Positions 36,871-46,250 of a stretch of DNA of 64,000 bases are shown piece after piece (position 1 is the first letter of the stretch; each line of letters starts with the position of its first letter). The translations under genes and the position numbers were made by a program. The notes beneath the pieces were generated by a model. It had not been told where the DNA came from. It was given only the letters and a program-made list of their open reading frames with translations, and made no database searches. Origin of the DNA: Clostridia bacterium (GTDB taxonomy: Bacteria; Bacillota; Clostridia; Oscillospirales; CAG-272); the NCBI GenBank assembly GCA_017503285.1, contig JAFVTH010000003.1, positions 1-64,000 on the forward strand, given 5' to 3'.

Positions 36871-39800
36871 CATTTCCTCCTTCTGCAAAGTGCCTGAAAC
36901 TCGCAGTAATCACAGGTGCTTCTAAAAGCGCTGTCCTCGCGAGGCAAAGCAGCCACATCGCCATTTTTCATTGAGGTAGCAATAGAGGCTACCCTTTCGT
37001 ATAGTGTTTCATACATCTGATGAAAGTCATCAAGAGAAATATAAGAGGAGCTTTTTTTCTTGCCCTTTGCTTGTACATAGTTAGGCAAATATGTTCCGTC
37101 GCCGTTTTTGTCCTGTGCCAAAACAACTGACTCAATATCAAGAAATCGTCCACTGGGTACGGCATTTTTTTTCAAAAGCTCAGCTTCAAACTCGTCATTT
37201 CCAATGCTTGCTTCCTTATCAGCCTTTAGCTTGTCAATGTTAAGCGGTAGATAGTAAGCGCCTGCTGGCAAAATGCTTTCTTTTCCGTCAAGCAGCTTTT
37301 TCTTAAACTCACAATCCTTCATTTCACAAAGACCAAACAGATAAATAAACAGCTGTAGCTGTACGCCCTCGGTAAATAAAGCCATAGAGAAGGTTTTGCT
37401 ACCGGTTTTGTAGTCAATAACCCTAACGTACGTGTTTTCCTTATCTCTATATACATCGACCCTATCCGCGCTACCCTTAAGTAAAACACGTGTGCCGTCA
37501 TCAAGTGTAATTTCAAGTGGTGGTGGAGCATCAACCCCGTCGCCACTAAAGGAAAGCTCAAAATATTCCGGCTTAAACTGCCCCTGTCTATATTCCTCAA
37601 CTATCTTTTTGGTAATAGTGTAGAGGTTGGTTTTCATTCTTCCGAAAAGATGGATCAGCTTATTTGAAATACGCTTGCCACCACAAATGTCATTAACATA
37701 GTCGTCGGTTAGCTTCTTTACAAGTCGGTTAAGCTCATTTTCGGTCTTTGGAAAGTCCTTTTCATTTTTGTTAAGCTCAGTTAATACATATTCAAAAACA
37801 TGGTGGAAAAGAGTACCAATTTCCATAGAGCCAAAGCTGAATTTTTTGTTGGAGCGCAGTCTTAGCATATACTTGCAGACATAGTTAAACCTGCAATCAA
37901 GGAAGGTGGTTATTCCTGTTTGCGATAGTACAATTTTATCTCCATAATAGCTCTTAACGCTATCCTCACTTATAATCTCGCGGTCGTTAGAAAAGCTTTT
38001 GTCAGCCTTCCTTGTGCCAAGAGTATTTTCAATCGCCACCTCAAGGCTTTTATCCTCTGTGCCAAGCATTTCTCTTGCCATAGTAGGGGTGTAAATTCTG
38101 TCAATTTCCTTGTCGTAAACTGCATTTGTCAGCTTAACACCCTCTAAAAGCTCTTTAATTCTTGTAAAGGCAAAGGAGGGCTGACTTTTGCCACCGGAAA
38201 TTGTACCGGTAAGGGCAGAAATCATAGCACCGTGTGATGCAATAGCAAGGCTCTGTCTAAAGAACATATACTCGTCGTCGGCACGCATGCTGCTATTTTC
38301 TGAAAGGTTAATGGTCAAGCCCTTAATAGACTTCAAGGTAGACTTGTCCTTGTCATTAAAGAAGGAGTCATCACTAACCGAAGCAGGGAAGCTACCCTCG
38401 TTTACACCAATTACAAATACATACTTAACGCCCTTGGCTCTAACCATAGATGCCTCAGCCACCAAAACATTGTCCTCGCCGGTTGGTATAGTGCTAAGCT
38501 CTGCATCAACAAGAGCATAGCGGAGAAGATATGCAAACATTTGTGAATCGGCAAAATTATCCCCACAAACATCAACAATTGTATCAAGAGAGGAAAGCAG
38601 AGCCTCCCACATTTGCACAATAATGTAAGCATCAGCCTTTTCAGCGGATTTTTTCTCCTCCTCAAGCCTTGCAACAACGTTGTGCGCCTCTAAAAACTTA
38701 AAAATAGCCTCTGCCCAGTCTCTGACAGTCGCATTTTTGTCAGCAGCCCGTGCCAAAATCTCAAGCTTTGAAATAATAGAGGCTCTTACATTAAGTATTT
38801 TTTCAAGCTTTTTCTTAGATGCTTCGTTGTCAGCCACATAGCCCTCGGGGCTGGCAGTCCAGTAGTCATCATCTAAAAATCTCTTGCCATAAATGCCCCA
38901 ACGGTAAATATACTCCTCAAAAAGTGCCTCGCTTTCTCTGTCAATATCAAGATAGCCACACTTTACATAGGACATAATATCCTCGGCTCTAAATGTAGTA
39001 ACAGCGCTAAGTGCATTAAATATCATCTTGATTACAGGCTTACCCATAAGGTCAGATGGCGCGGAGAAGAAGTAAGGAATATCGTACTTTTTAAGTGTAA
39101 AGTCCAAAATTCCCCTATAACCCGACAAATCTCTGGCAATTATGGCAATGTCGGAATATTTGTTTCCTGCAAAAATAAGCTCCTTTATTCTTGATGCAAC
39201 AACCTCGCACTCGGAAAATTCGTCAGGACAAAGGGCGAGGGAAACGTCTCCCTCGCTTTTTTTGCCTTTTGCCTTGAAATCCCAAATATTTTTAAATAGG
39301 TAGGCAAGGTCCTTGCCCACGTGCTTTTTGTCCTCATTAAAGGCAATTTCTCTAGGCTCGTAGTCGTCTGTATCTAAGAGAAGCTCCTTGATTCTATAAA
39401 CGCTCTTGGAAATCTTTGCATACTGCATCTGTCCGCGCTTAGCCCCCTTAGGGCAGTCAAAGGCGATGGTAACGTTGCTTGCATCATTCAAAATGCGATA
39501 GATAATTTCAAACTGGCTCTGTGTAAAGCCGTAAAATGAGTCAATATAAACATTACAGCCGGTAAAATATTTATGCTCATCAAGTTTCTTTACAAGCATC
39601 ATAGCATCATCAAGCGGGTCGTCATATCTGTCCTTGATAATTCTTTCATACACAGCCCAAACATTTATAATGTTTTCAAGCTTATTTCTTAGATGCTGGT
39701 CCTCGATTTGCAAAAGAGCAGCCTCAAGGTCACCAATTGTAACTGCATAGGTCTTAAGCTCGTTAATAGCTTGTAAGAATGAGGCAATACAGCTTTTTTC

Positions 39801-40136
39801 GTGTCCCTCTTCAATTTTGCAATCCTTAAGAATAGGTCTGCACTCACAAATCGCCCTATACATAACAAGGCTTTTTGCGCTTTTTGATATGTAATTATAC
39901 TTAAGACCGCCAAAATCACGAAAGACCCTGTTTGCCAGCCTTGTAAAGTTAGTTACCTCGCAAAAAAGCTGCGCCTGTGGGTCAAGCAAGGAGGCAATTT
40001 GCCTTTCAGCCACAACCGTTTCCTGCTCAGGGACAATAAGAAAAGAGGGAACACCCTTTTGATAGTCTTCCTTAATTCTTTCGATAATGTAAGTGCTTTT
40101 GCCACTTCCATAATCTCCATAGAGTAGATTAACCAT
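36870..40136 (-). CDS. addB: ATP-dependent helicase/nuclease subunit B (AddB)
   Basis: AddB carries the Chi-recognition face and the second nuclease of AddAB. The 1088-residue protein has Walker A LLYGDYGSGKSTY at its start and a C-terminal nuclease with VIDYKTGSKTF. Four cysteines for the structural [4Fe-4S] cluster are visible: one in FLDCRFNYVC (about residue 770) and three in CDYCEFQALC near the C terminus. ATG 40136 has GGGGGG upstream and overlaps the end of the GtrA-QueG gene by 8 nt, placing that gene in the same operon. Confidence 0.95.
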   Translation of the reverse strand: MVNLLYGDYGSGKSTYIIERIKEDYQKGVPSFLIVPEQETVVAERQIASLLDPQAQLFCEVTNFTRLANRVFRDFGGLKYNYISKSAKSLVMYRAICECRPILKDCKIEEGHEKSCIASFLQAINELKTYAVTIGDLEAALLQIEDQHLRNKLENIINVWAVYERIIKDRYDDPLDDAMMLVKKLDEHKYFTGCNVYIDSFYGFTQSQFEIIYRILNDASNVTIAFDCPKGAKRGQMQYAKISKSVYRIKELLLDTDDYEPREIAFNEDKKHVGKDLAYLFKNIWDFKAKGKKSEGDVSLALCPDEFSECEVVASRIKELIFAGNKYSDIAIIARDLSGYRGILDFTLKKYDIPYFFSAPSDLMGKPVIKMIFNALSAVTTFRAEDIMSYVKCGYLDIDRESEALFEEYIYRWGIYGKRFLDDDYWTASPEGYVADNEASKKKLEKILNVRASIISKLEILARAADKNATVRDWAEAIFKFLEAHNVVARLEEEKKSAEKADAYIIVQMWEALLSSLDTIVDVCGDNFADSQMFAYLLRYALVDAELSTIPTGEDNVLVAEASMVRAKGVKYVFVIGVNEGSFPASVSDDSFFNDKDKSTLKSIKGLTINLSENSSMRADDEYMFFRQSLAIASHGAMISALTGTISGGKSQPSFAFTRIKELLEGVKLTNAVYDKEIDRIYTPTMAREMLGTEDKSLEVAIENTLGTRKADKSFSNDREIISEDSVKSYYGDKIVLSQTGITTFLDCRFNYVCKYMLRLRSNKKFSFGSMEIGTLFHHVFEYVLTELNKNEKDFPKTENELNRLVKKLTDDYVNDICGGKRISNKLIHLFGRMKTNLYTITKKIVEEYRQGQFKPEYFELSFSGDGVDAPPPLEITLDDGTRVLLKGSADRVDVYRDKENTYVRVIDYKTGSKTFSMALFTEGVQLQLFIYLFGLCEMKDCEFKKKLLDGKESILPAGAYYLPLNIDKLKADKEASIGNDEFEAELLKKNAVPSGRFLDIESVVLAQDKNGDGTYLPNYVQAKGKKKSSSYISLDDFHQMYETLYERVASIATSMKNGDVAALPREDSAFRSTCDYCEFQALCRRRK

Positions 40137-41379
40137 CCTGTCCCCCCTTATATTTTTCATAAATTTCAACATTACGCAAAATAACACCTCTGCCTCTCCA
40201 TGCAAAGGGTCTTTTGCCAAGCTCCTCGTCGCTAAGACCGTTCAGAGTCTTAAGATCAAGAGTGTCTATAACGTCCTCGTTAAAGAATTTAATAGGTGTA
40301 AAGCTTGCATTTTTTGTATATGGACATGCGTTTTGACAAGCATCACAGCCCCAAATAGAGCCGTTTTTCATCATCAAAGCAATTTCCTCGTCAGTTAAAG
40401 CTCCCTTCTTTTGTGTAATGGCAGAAAGGCACTCCGCCTTCTTGTCAGCATTACTGCCAATACAGCCGGTAGGACATGATGCCTTGCATTTGCCGCAATG
40501 CAGGCATCCGACAACATCCTTTTCCTCGGCATATGAAAGCCCCAGCTCCTCGGGAGATAGGTTAGTTATACATTCGCCAAGAAAAACAAAGGAGGAATAT
40601 TTTTCGTTAATTAGTAAACCGTTATCACCAATAAAGCCAAGACCGCTGACACAGGCAGCATGCACCTCGTCAATAGGGGAGTGATCTGCAAAAACCTTAA
40701 ATTTCGCATCGGAAAAATTCTTTTGTATAAAGCCCTCAAGCCTTTTTGCAAGCTTGTCCACAAGCTCATGATAATCCTTGACCGAGGCATAAACAGTAAG
40801 ATTTTTAGGCACAATTTTACTTCTGTACGGGAGAAGCATCATAATAACATTAGCATTTTCGTCAAGCCCGTTTTTAGTAAGCAAATATTCCTTAACCACC
40901 TTAAGCCTTGAAATAGGAACCATGGCATAGTATTCAATGCCCCATTTTTTCAAAATGGACTTAAGCCCACGCTTTTTTCTGAACACCAAAAACTTAGAAA
41001 GAATATAGTTTAGAATAATAATAACAACAGTGGCAATACCCTTAACCGCCCATTTATTAAAGGAAAGGATATCAACAAAAAGCCACATAGCACCAATTTC
41101 CAAAAATCCGGTTGCTGCTCTTGACGCATAAAAGAGCAAAAGCTCCATAAAAAAGCCCTTTTTGCCCTTGCTTTCAAAAACAAAAAGCCTTGAGGCAAAG
41201 AAAGCAAACAAAACACTAACAAACCACGCAATAAGGGTTGTTAGGCCTTCGTTATTTAGAACAACAATATCGGAAAAAAGCCACTGCATAAGAAAGCTGA
41301 CAGCAGTAGTAAGCACGCCAACAATAAGATACAAAATAACTTCCTTGTACTTCTTAAAAAGCGCAGCAATTTTAGACAT
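40129..41379 (-). CDS. GtrA-like membrane domain fused to QueG-like epoxyqueuosine reductase
   Basis: A 416-residue fusion. Residues about 1-135 have four TM segments and the GtrA pattern (FLIVGVLTTAVSF-like start, SRLFVFESKGKKG, then NYILSKFLVFRKK), a family linked to moving polyprenyl-linked sugars. Residues about 140-416 match the short form of QueG, the cobalamin and Fe-S enzyme for the last step of queuosine synthesis. Two ferredoxin-type clusters are visible, CLHCGKCKASCP (about 292-303) and CDACQNACPY (about 342-351), with the catalytic region GLGFIGDNGLLI. The frame is continuous through the join. It leads the operon with addB and addA. Substrates of either half are unproven. Confidence 0.88.
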   Translation of the reverse strand: MSKIAALFKKYKEVILYLIVGVLTTAVSFLMQWLFSDIVVLNNEGLTTLIAWFVSVLFAFFASRLFVFESKGKKGFFMELLLFYASRAATGFLEIGAMWLFVDILSFNKWAVKGIATVVIIILNYILSKFLVFRKKRGLKSILKKWGIEYYAMVPISRLKVVKEYLLTKNGLDENANVIMMLLPYRSKIVPKNLTVYASVKDYHELVDKLAKRLEGFIQKNFSDAKFKVFADHSPIDEVHAACVSGLGFIGDNGLLINEKYSSFVFLGECITNLSPEELGLSYAEEKDVVGCLHCGKCKASCPTGCIGSNADKKAECLSAITQKKGALTDEEIALMMKNGSIWGCDACQNACPYTKNASFTPIKFFNEDVIDTLDLKTLNGLSDEELGKRPFAWRGRGVILRNVEIYEKYKGGQDG

Positions 41380-41409
41380 AATAACCCTCCCTTCGAGCTT
41401 GTTAATATT

Positions 41410-41438
41410 ATTATAATATTAATTAGTAACTTTGTCAA
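41410..41438 (-). promoter_or_regulatory. Promoter of the gtrA-queG/addBA operon
   Basis: On the minus strand TTGACA (41438-41433), 17-nt spacer, TATAAT (41415-41410): perfect consensus. Confidence 0.85.
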
Positions 41439-41455
41439 CTACATAGGAAAACCCC

Positions 41456-41484
41456 TTGCAAAAAAAATAAATATATGTTAAAAT
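41456..41484 (+). promoter_or_regulatory. Promoter of the topoisomerase B subunit gene
   Basis: TTGCAA (41456-41461), 17-nt spacer, TAAAAT (41479-41484). Divergent from the promoter at 41410-41438, with 17 nt between the two -35 boxes. Confidence 0.65.
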
Positions 41485-41514
41485 ATTTATATTAATTGGT
41501 TTTGGAGGATAATT

Positions 41515-43503
41515 ATGGCTACAAAAGAATATACAGACCAAAGTATATCTTCCTTGAAGGGTGCTGACCGTGTTAGAAAAAGACCTGCGGTTATCTTCGG
41601 CTCTGAGGGCTTAGAGGGCTGCCAGCACTCCTTTTTTGAAATCCTTTCTAACTCTATTGACGAGGCAAGAGAGGGATATGGTAAGGAAATTACAATAACG
41701 GTTTACAGGGACAAAACCATTGAGGTTGATGACCGTGGTAGAGGTGTACCATTGGACTTTAACCAAAAGGAGGGTAAGTATAACTGGGAGCTTGTTTATT
41801 GTGAGCTATATGCAGGTGGTAAGTACGATAATAACGACAAGGGCGCATATAAATATTCCCTTGGCTTAAATGGTCTTGGTGCCTGTGCAACACAGTATTC
41901 ATCTGAATTTATGGATGTTTATTCATATAAAACAGATGTTATGTACGAAATCCACTTTGAGAAGGGAAATCCCGTTTCAAAGCTAAAAACAACACCGCTT
42001 GAGGGTAAGGAAAGGCGCACAGGTACGCTTACAAGATGGCGCCCCGACCTTGAGGTATTTACTGATACCAATATCCCAAAGGAATACTATCTTGATGTTT
42101 TGCATAAGCAGGCAGTTGTTAATAAGGGCTTAAAGCTTGTGCTTAATTATCAGGAAGCAAACGGCAAGTTCGAAAGGACAGAATTTCTTTACAAAAACGG
42201 TATTACCGATTATATTGTTGAGCAAACCAATGGTGCTTCACTGACAGCCCCAATCTATTGGGAAATGAGTGCAAAGGGTAGAGACCGTGAGGACAAGAAG
42301 GACTACGAATTAAAGGCTGAAATCTCCTTCTGCGTTTCCAACACCAATACAATGCTTGAGTATTATCACAACTCCAGCTTCCTTTCCCACGGCGGCTCTC
42401 CTGATAAGGCTGTAAAGCGTGCATTTGTTGCGGAGCTTGACAAATATCTTAAAAATAACGGTAAATATTCAAGGTCAGACGGTAAAATCGGATTTGAGGA
42501 TATCCAGGACAGTCTTGTTTTGGTTATCAATAGCTTTTCGACCCAAACATCCTACGAGAACCAAACTAAGAAATCAATAACCAATAAATTTATTGAGGAC
42601 TCCCTTTGTGAGTTTATGAGAAGCAGGCTTGAGATTTACTTCCTTGAGCATAGGGCAGAGGCGGAGCTTTTTGCAAACCAGGTTATTGTAAATATGAGAG
42701 CGAGAAAAAGGGCAGAGGACACTCGTCTTGACCTTAAGAAAAAGCTTGCTACCTCAACAGACATTTCCAATAGAGTTGAAAAGTTCGTTGCTTGTAAGTC
42801 TAAGGACCCTGACATAAGAGAGCTTTATATAGTTGAGGGTGACTCAGCTCTTACATCCTGTAAGCTGGGTCGTGATGCTGATTTCCAGGCAATTATACCT
42901 GTCCGCGGTAAAACGCTAAACTGCCTGAAGAGCAGCTATGATAAAATCTTCAAAAGCGACATTATTGTTGACCTGCTTAAGGTTATCGGCTGCGGCGTTG
43001 AGGTTAAGGGCGTAAAGACCAAGGACAATATGGCAACCTTTGATATAAACAATCTAAGGTGGCGCAGAATTATTATCTGTACCGATGCCGACGAGGATGG
43101 ATTCCAGATTAGAACCCTTATTCTTACAATGTTCTATCGCTTGCTTCCAACCTTGATTGCTGAGGGCAGGGTATTTATTGCAGAATCTCCGCTTTACGAA
43201 ATTACCACCTCAAAGGATAAGATTTATTTCGCATATAACGAAACCGAAAAGGCAGAAATTCTTGCCAAGCTTGAGGGAGAGAAGTATACAATTCAGCGTT
43301 CAAAGGGACTTGGCGAAAACGAGCCTGATATGATGTGGGAAACTACTATGAATCCGGAGTCAAGAAGGCTTATTCAGGTTATGCCCGATGACGAGGAGGC
43401 AACAAGAGTTATTTTTGAAACTCTTCTTGGCGACGACATTCAAGCAAGAAAGGAATTTATTGCTAAAAACGGCTATAAATATATGGACCTTGCTGATATA
43501 TGA
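41515..43503 (+). CDS. Divergent type II DNA topoisomerase subunit B (GyrB/ParE-like)
   Basis: The 662-residue protein is the ATPase/TOPRIM subunit of a type II topoisomerase. The GHKL ATPase parts are ILSNSIDEARE, DDRGRGVP and GLNGLGA. The TOPRIM parts are YIVEGDSALTS (about residues 437-447) and the metal motif TDADEDG (about 523-529). Several standard GyrB/ParE positions differ: LSNSIDEA replaces VDNSIDEA, GLNGLGA replaces the usual GLHGVGA, and TDADEDG replaces TDADVDG. No A subunit follows, and tadA starts 4 nt before its stop. It could be a second, non-housekeeping enzyme of Clostridia. Confidence 0.88.
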   Translation: MATKEYTDQSISSLKGADRVRKRPAVIFGSEGLEGCQHSFFEILSNSIDEAREGYGKEITITVYRDKTIEVDDRGRGVPLDFNQKEGKYNWELVYCELYAGGKYDNNDKGAYKYSLGLNGLGACATQYSSEFMDVYSYKTDVMYEIHFEKGNPVSKLKTTPLEGKERRTGTLTRWRPDLEVFTDTNIPKEYYLDVLHKQAVVNKGLKLVLNYQEANGKFERTEFLYKNGITDYIVEQTNGASLTAPIYWEMSAKGRDREDKKDYELKAEISFCVSNTNTMLEYYHNSSFLSHGGSPDKAVKRAFVAELDKYLKNNGKYSRSDGKIGFEDIQDSLVLVINSFSTQTSYENQTKKSITNKFIEDSLCEFMRSRLEIYFLEHRAEAELFANQVIVNMRARKRAEDTRLDLKKKLATSTDISNRVEKFVACKSKDPDIRELYIVEGDSALTSCKLGRDADFQAIIPVRGKTLNCLKSSYDKIFKSDIIVDLLKVIGCGVEVKGVKTKDNMATFDINNLRWRRIIICTDADEDGFQIRTLILTMFYRLLPTLIAEGRVFIAESPLYEITTSKDKIYFAYNETEKAEILAKLEGEKYTIQRSKGLGENEPDMMWETTMNPESRRLIQVMPDDEEATRVIFETLLGDDIQARKEFIAKNGYKYMDLADI

Positions 43504-43946
43504 TGGCAGACGACATTAAGTATATGGCTCTTGCCATTAACGAGGCAAAAAAGGCGCAAAGAAGGGACGAGGTTCCTGTTGGCGCTATAATCGTCAGAGA
43601 TGGCGAGGTAATTGCTAAGGCATATAACACAAGAGAGCACGGAAAAAACGCCCTGCACCATGCCGAAATAAAGGCAATAGACAAGGCGTGTAAAAGGCTT
43701 GGGGGCTGGAGGCTGGTGGGCTGTACAATGTATGTTACATTAGAGCCTTGTCCTATGTGTGCCGGCGCAATTGTAAACGCACGCATTGAGAGGGTTGTAT
43801 ATGGCGCCCACGACCACAAGGCAGGTGCCTTTGGAACAATGATAAACCTAACGGACTATCCTTTGTTCAAGCCGCAAATTGAGGGTGGGGTTTTAGAAAC
43901 AGAGTGCGCACAGCTTCTTTCAAGCTTTTTCAAAGCAAAAAGATAA
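43500..43946 (+). CDS. tadA: tRNA-specific adenosine deaminase
   Basis: TadA deaminates the wobble adenosine of tRNA-Arg(ACG) to inosine. The 148-residue protein has the zinc sites HAEIKAID (His/Glu, about residue 54) and PCPMCAGAIV (about 83-92). Two adjacent start codons (43500, 43503) are possible; the first overlaps the topoisomerase stop. The dnaX and SRP RNA neighbours seen in some Firmicutes are absent. Confidence 0.93.
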   Translation: MMADDIKYMALAINEAKKAQRRDEVPVGAIIVRDGEVIAKAYNTREHGKNALHHAEIKAIDKACKRLGGWRLVGCTMYVTLEPCPMCAGAIVNARIERVVYGAHDHKAGAFGTMINLTDYPLFKPQIEGGVLETECAQLLSSFFKAKR

Positions 43947-43950
43947 AACA

Positions 43951-43978
43951 AAAAGGGACCAAATGGTCCCTTTTATTA
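43951..43978. terminator. Terminator after tadA
   Basis: A 10-bp stem AAAAGGGACC/GGTCCCTTTT with a 4-nt loop, between convergent genes and able to serve both. Confidence 0.85.
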
Positions 43979-43979
43979 T

Positions 43980-44420
43980 TTACATACTACCAAGTATAGC
44001 TTCAAACATTTCTGTGTACATCGGTAGAAGGATGGTGTAAGAAAGAATAACACTTACAACCCAGCTAATAGCACCTATAATTATTGCTGCAATACATTTA
44101 CCCTTGTAGCTTGGTGTCTTTTTGATACCGATAATACCTAAAATAATACCAACAATTGGGCTAAAAATAATAGAGCAAAGAAGCGCCCATGTAGAAAGAG
44201 CAGGGGATTCTTGCCTTGTCGGGCTTTGCGCAGGCTGCTGATAAGCTTGCTGGTATGGGTGCTGATAAGGCTGCTGATAAGGATTTTGGTTTGGCTGCTG
44301 ATAAGCAGTTTGATCGTTTTGATAATTTGTATTTTGCTGACTTGCTTGAACTCTTGTTCCACAGTTTCCGCAGAACAAAGCGTCATCAGGCAATTGTTGA
44401 TTACAATTTGGACAATTCAT
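43980..44420 (-). CDS. Zinc-ribbon membrane protein with Gln/Pro repeat linker
   Basis: A 146-residue protein. The N terminus is a zinc ribbon (CPNCNQQLPDDALFCGNCG). A low-complexity linker follows with several copies of a YQQPYQ-type repeat, then two TM segments (about residues 77-97 and 108-131) that look like the DUF4190 type. The start has AAGGAG upstream. Proteins of this build are common in Firmicutes and have no known function. The linker repeats may vary in number between strains. Confidence 0.8.
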   Translation of the reverse strand: MNCPNCNQQLPDDALFCGNCGTRVQASQQNTNYQNDQTAYQQPNQNPYQQPYQHPYQQAYQQPAQSPTRQESPALSTWALLCSIIFSPIVGIILGIIGIKKTPSYKGKCIAAIIIGAISWVVSVILSYTILLPMYTEMFEAILGSM

Positions 44421-44439
44421 AATAAGTCTCCTTCAAAAT

Positions 44440-45612
44440 TTATTTTTTCAGGCTCTCAATAAAAGCCTTAATTTTATCAAGTGCTTGCGAAAGGTGCTTA
44501 ACGGAGTAGGCATAGGAAATTCTTATAAAGCCCTCGCCGCAATCTCCAAAGGCAGTGCCGGGAACAACAGCGCATTTGTGCTCAAAAAGCAATTTTTCTG
44601 CAAATTCCTCGCTGCTAAGACCAAAGGGGGCAATATTTGGGTAAATATAGAAAGCGCCCTCAGGCTCAAAGCACTCAATGCCAATTTTTCTTAAGCCCTC
44701 AAGAATGAACACACGCCTGCGATTGTACTCGTTGCGCATCATTTCAACATCCTCGTCGCCATTTCTCATAGCCTCAACTGCTGCAAATTGTGAAGCAGTA
44801 GGAGCGCACATAATAGCATATTGATGTATCTTAAGCATTTCCTTAATTAGCTCACGCGGACCGCAAAGGTAGCCAAGTCGCCAGCCGGTCATAGCATATG
44901 CCTTAGAAAAACCACTTGCTATAATGGTTCTTTCTCTCATACCCTCAATCGAGGCAATGGAAATATGTCTTTTTCCGTATGTAAGCTCGCCGTATATTTC
45001 ATCGGAAAGTACAGCGATATTAGTTCCCTCAAGCACCTTAGCAATCTCCTCAAGCTCCTCTTTGGTAAGGATAGCGCCTGTTGGATTGTTAGGGAAGGGG
45101 AGAACAAGCATTTTTGTCTTAGGTGTAATTGCGTTTTTTAGCTCCTCTGGGGTTAGCTTAAACTTATTTTCAAGCTTAGTATCAATGTTTACCACCTTAG
45201 CACCAAGCATCTGTGCAATAGGACCGTAGCAAACAAAGGAGGGCATAGGCACGATAACCTCGTCCCCCGGCTCTAAAATAGCGCGCATTGCCACATCAAT
45301 AGCCTCGCTGCCACCAACAGTTACAATAACCTCGTCCTTAGGACAGTATTCAAGCTGGAAGCGGCGCTTTAGATATTTGGCAATTTCCTCTCTTAGCTCA
45401 CCCGTACCTGCATTAGAGGTGTAGTAGGTTTTACCCTTTTCAAGGCTTTCAATAGCAGCCTCACGGATATGCCAAGGAGTAACAAAGTCTGGCTGACCAA
45501 CGGTTAAAGAAATAACATCTTCCATCTCGGAAAGCATATCGAAGAATCTTCTAATGCCCGATGGTTTGATATCACAAACCGTTTTAGACAGCATCTTTTC
45601 GTAGTCTATCAT
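44440..45612 (-). CDS. PLP-dependent class I/II aminotransferase
   Basis: A 390-residue fold-type I aminotransferase. It has LTVGQPDFVTPWHIR near the N terminus, FPNNPTGAILT, the PLP-binding SDEIYGELTY, and the Schiff-base lysine in SGFSKAYAMTGWRLGY. It resembles the PatA/aromatic and aspartate aminotransferase group; the substrate is not resolved. Its start overlaps the end of the Lrp-type regulator gene by 4 nt, suggesting that the regulator controls it in response to an amino acid. Confidence 0.9.
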   Translation of the reverse strand: MIDYEKMLSKTVCDIKPSGIRRFFDMLSEMEDVISLTVGQPDFVTPWHIREAAIESLEKGKTYYTSNAGTGELREEIAKYLKRRFQLEYCPKDEVIVTVGGSEAIDVAMRAILEPGDEVIVPMPSFVCYGPIAQMLGAKVVNIDTKLENKFKLTPEELKNAITPKTKMLVLPFPNNPTGAILTKEELEEIAKVLEGTNIAVLSDEIYGELTYGKRHISIASIEGMRERTIIASGFSKAYAMTGWRLGYLCGPRELIKEMLKIHQYAIMCAPTASQFAAVEAMRNGDEDVEMMRNEYNRRRVFILEGLRKIGIECFEPEGAFYIYPNIAPFGLSSEEFAEKLLFEHKCAVVPGTAFGDCGEGFIRISYAYSVKHLSQALDKIKAFIESLKK

Positions 45613-46091
45613 ATGATTAGGTTTCCTCTTTCGTCAACCTCACAGCTACCATAAATAACGCCCTTATCCTTGTACTTTCTTAATACAAAGTGAGTAGCAG
45701 TAGCAGTAACGGAATCAATAGGAGCAAGCTTTTGTGCCACAAAGTATGCAACCTCTCTCATAGTCTTGCCCTCAATAATAAGAGCAAGGTCAAAGCCACC
45801 GGAGGACATAAGGTAAAGTGACTTAACCTCCGGGTAGTTGTAAATTTTTTCGGCAATATGGTCAAAGCCCTTATCTCTTTGCGGCATAACCTTAACCTCT
45901 ATAATGGCGCTAACATACTCACGGGAGGTTTTGTCCCAGTCTATAAGTGTTTTGTAGCCAAGAATAACGCCGTCCGTTTCGTACTTGCTGATAGCGTCCT
46001 TTATCTCGCCAACCTCTTTAGAAAGCATAAGAGCAATTTGCTCAGGTGTAAGAGTAGCATCTTCTTCTAAAAGCTGTAAAATCTTTTCCAT
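45609..46091 (-). CDS. Lrp/AsnC-family transcriptional regulator
   Basis: A 160-residue protein with an N-terminal winged helix-turn-helix (ATLTPEQIALMLSKEVGEI, about residues 11-29) and a C-terminal RAM ligand-binding domain (about 65-140, with YLMSSGGFDLALIIEG). Lrp/AsnC proteins sense amino acids and often control a neighbouring transport or metabolic gene. It is the first gene of a two-gene unit with the aminotransferase. Confidence 0.9.
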   Translation of the reverse strand: MEKILQLLEEDATLTPEQIALMLSKEVGEIKDAISKYETDGVILGYKTLIDWDKTSREYVSAIIEVKVMPQRDKGFDHIAEKIYNYPEVKSLYLMSSGGFDLALIIEGKTMREVAYFVAQKLAPIDSVTATATHFVLRKYKDKGVIYGSCEVDERGNLII

Positions 46092-46190
46092 AAGTAAGCC
46101 TCACAATACTTTAGCATAATAAAAAGTTATCTTAATATTAACATAAAAACACACCTGTGTCAATTATAACTTAAAAAATATAAAAAAATA

Positions 46191-46219
46191 TTGAAAATAG
46201 AAGGGCTGTGTGCTAAAAT
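46191..46219 (+). promoter_or_regulatory. Promoter of the sugar isomerase gene
   Basis: TTGAAA (46191-46196), 17-nt spacer, TAAAAT (46214-46219), 31 nt before the start codon. Confidence 0.6.
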
Positions 46220-46250
46220 TAACATATAAAAAAGTTACGAGGTATACGCT

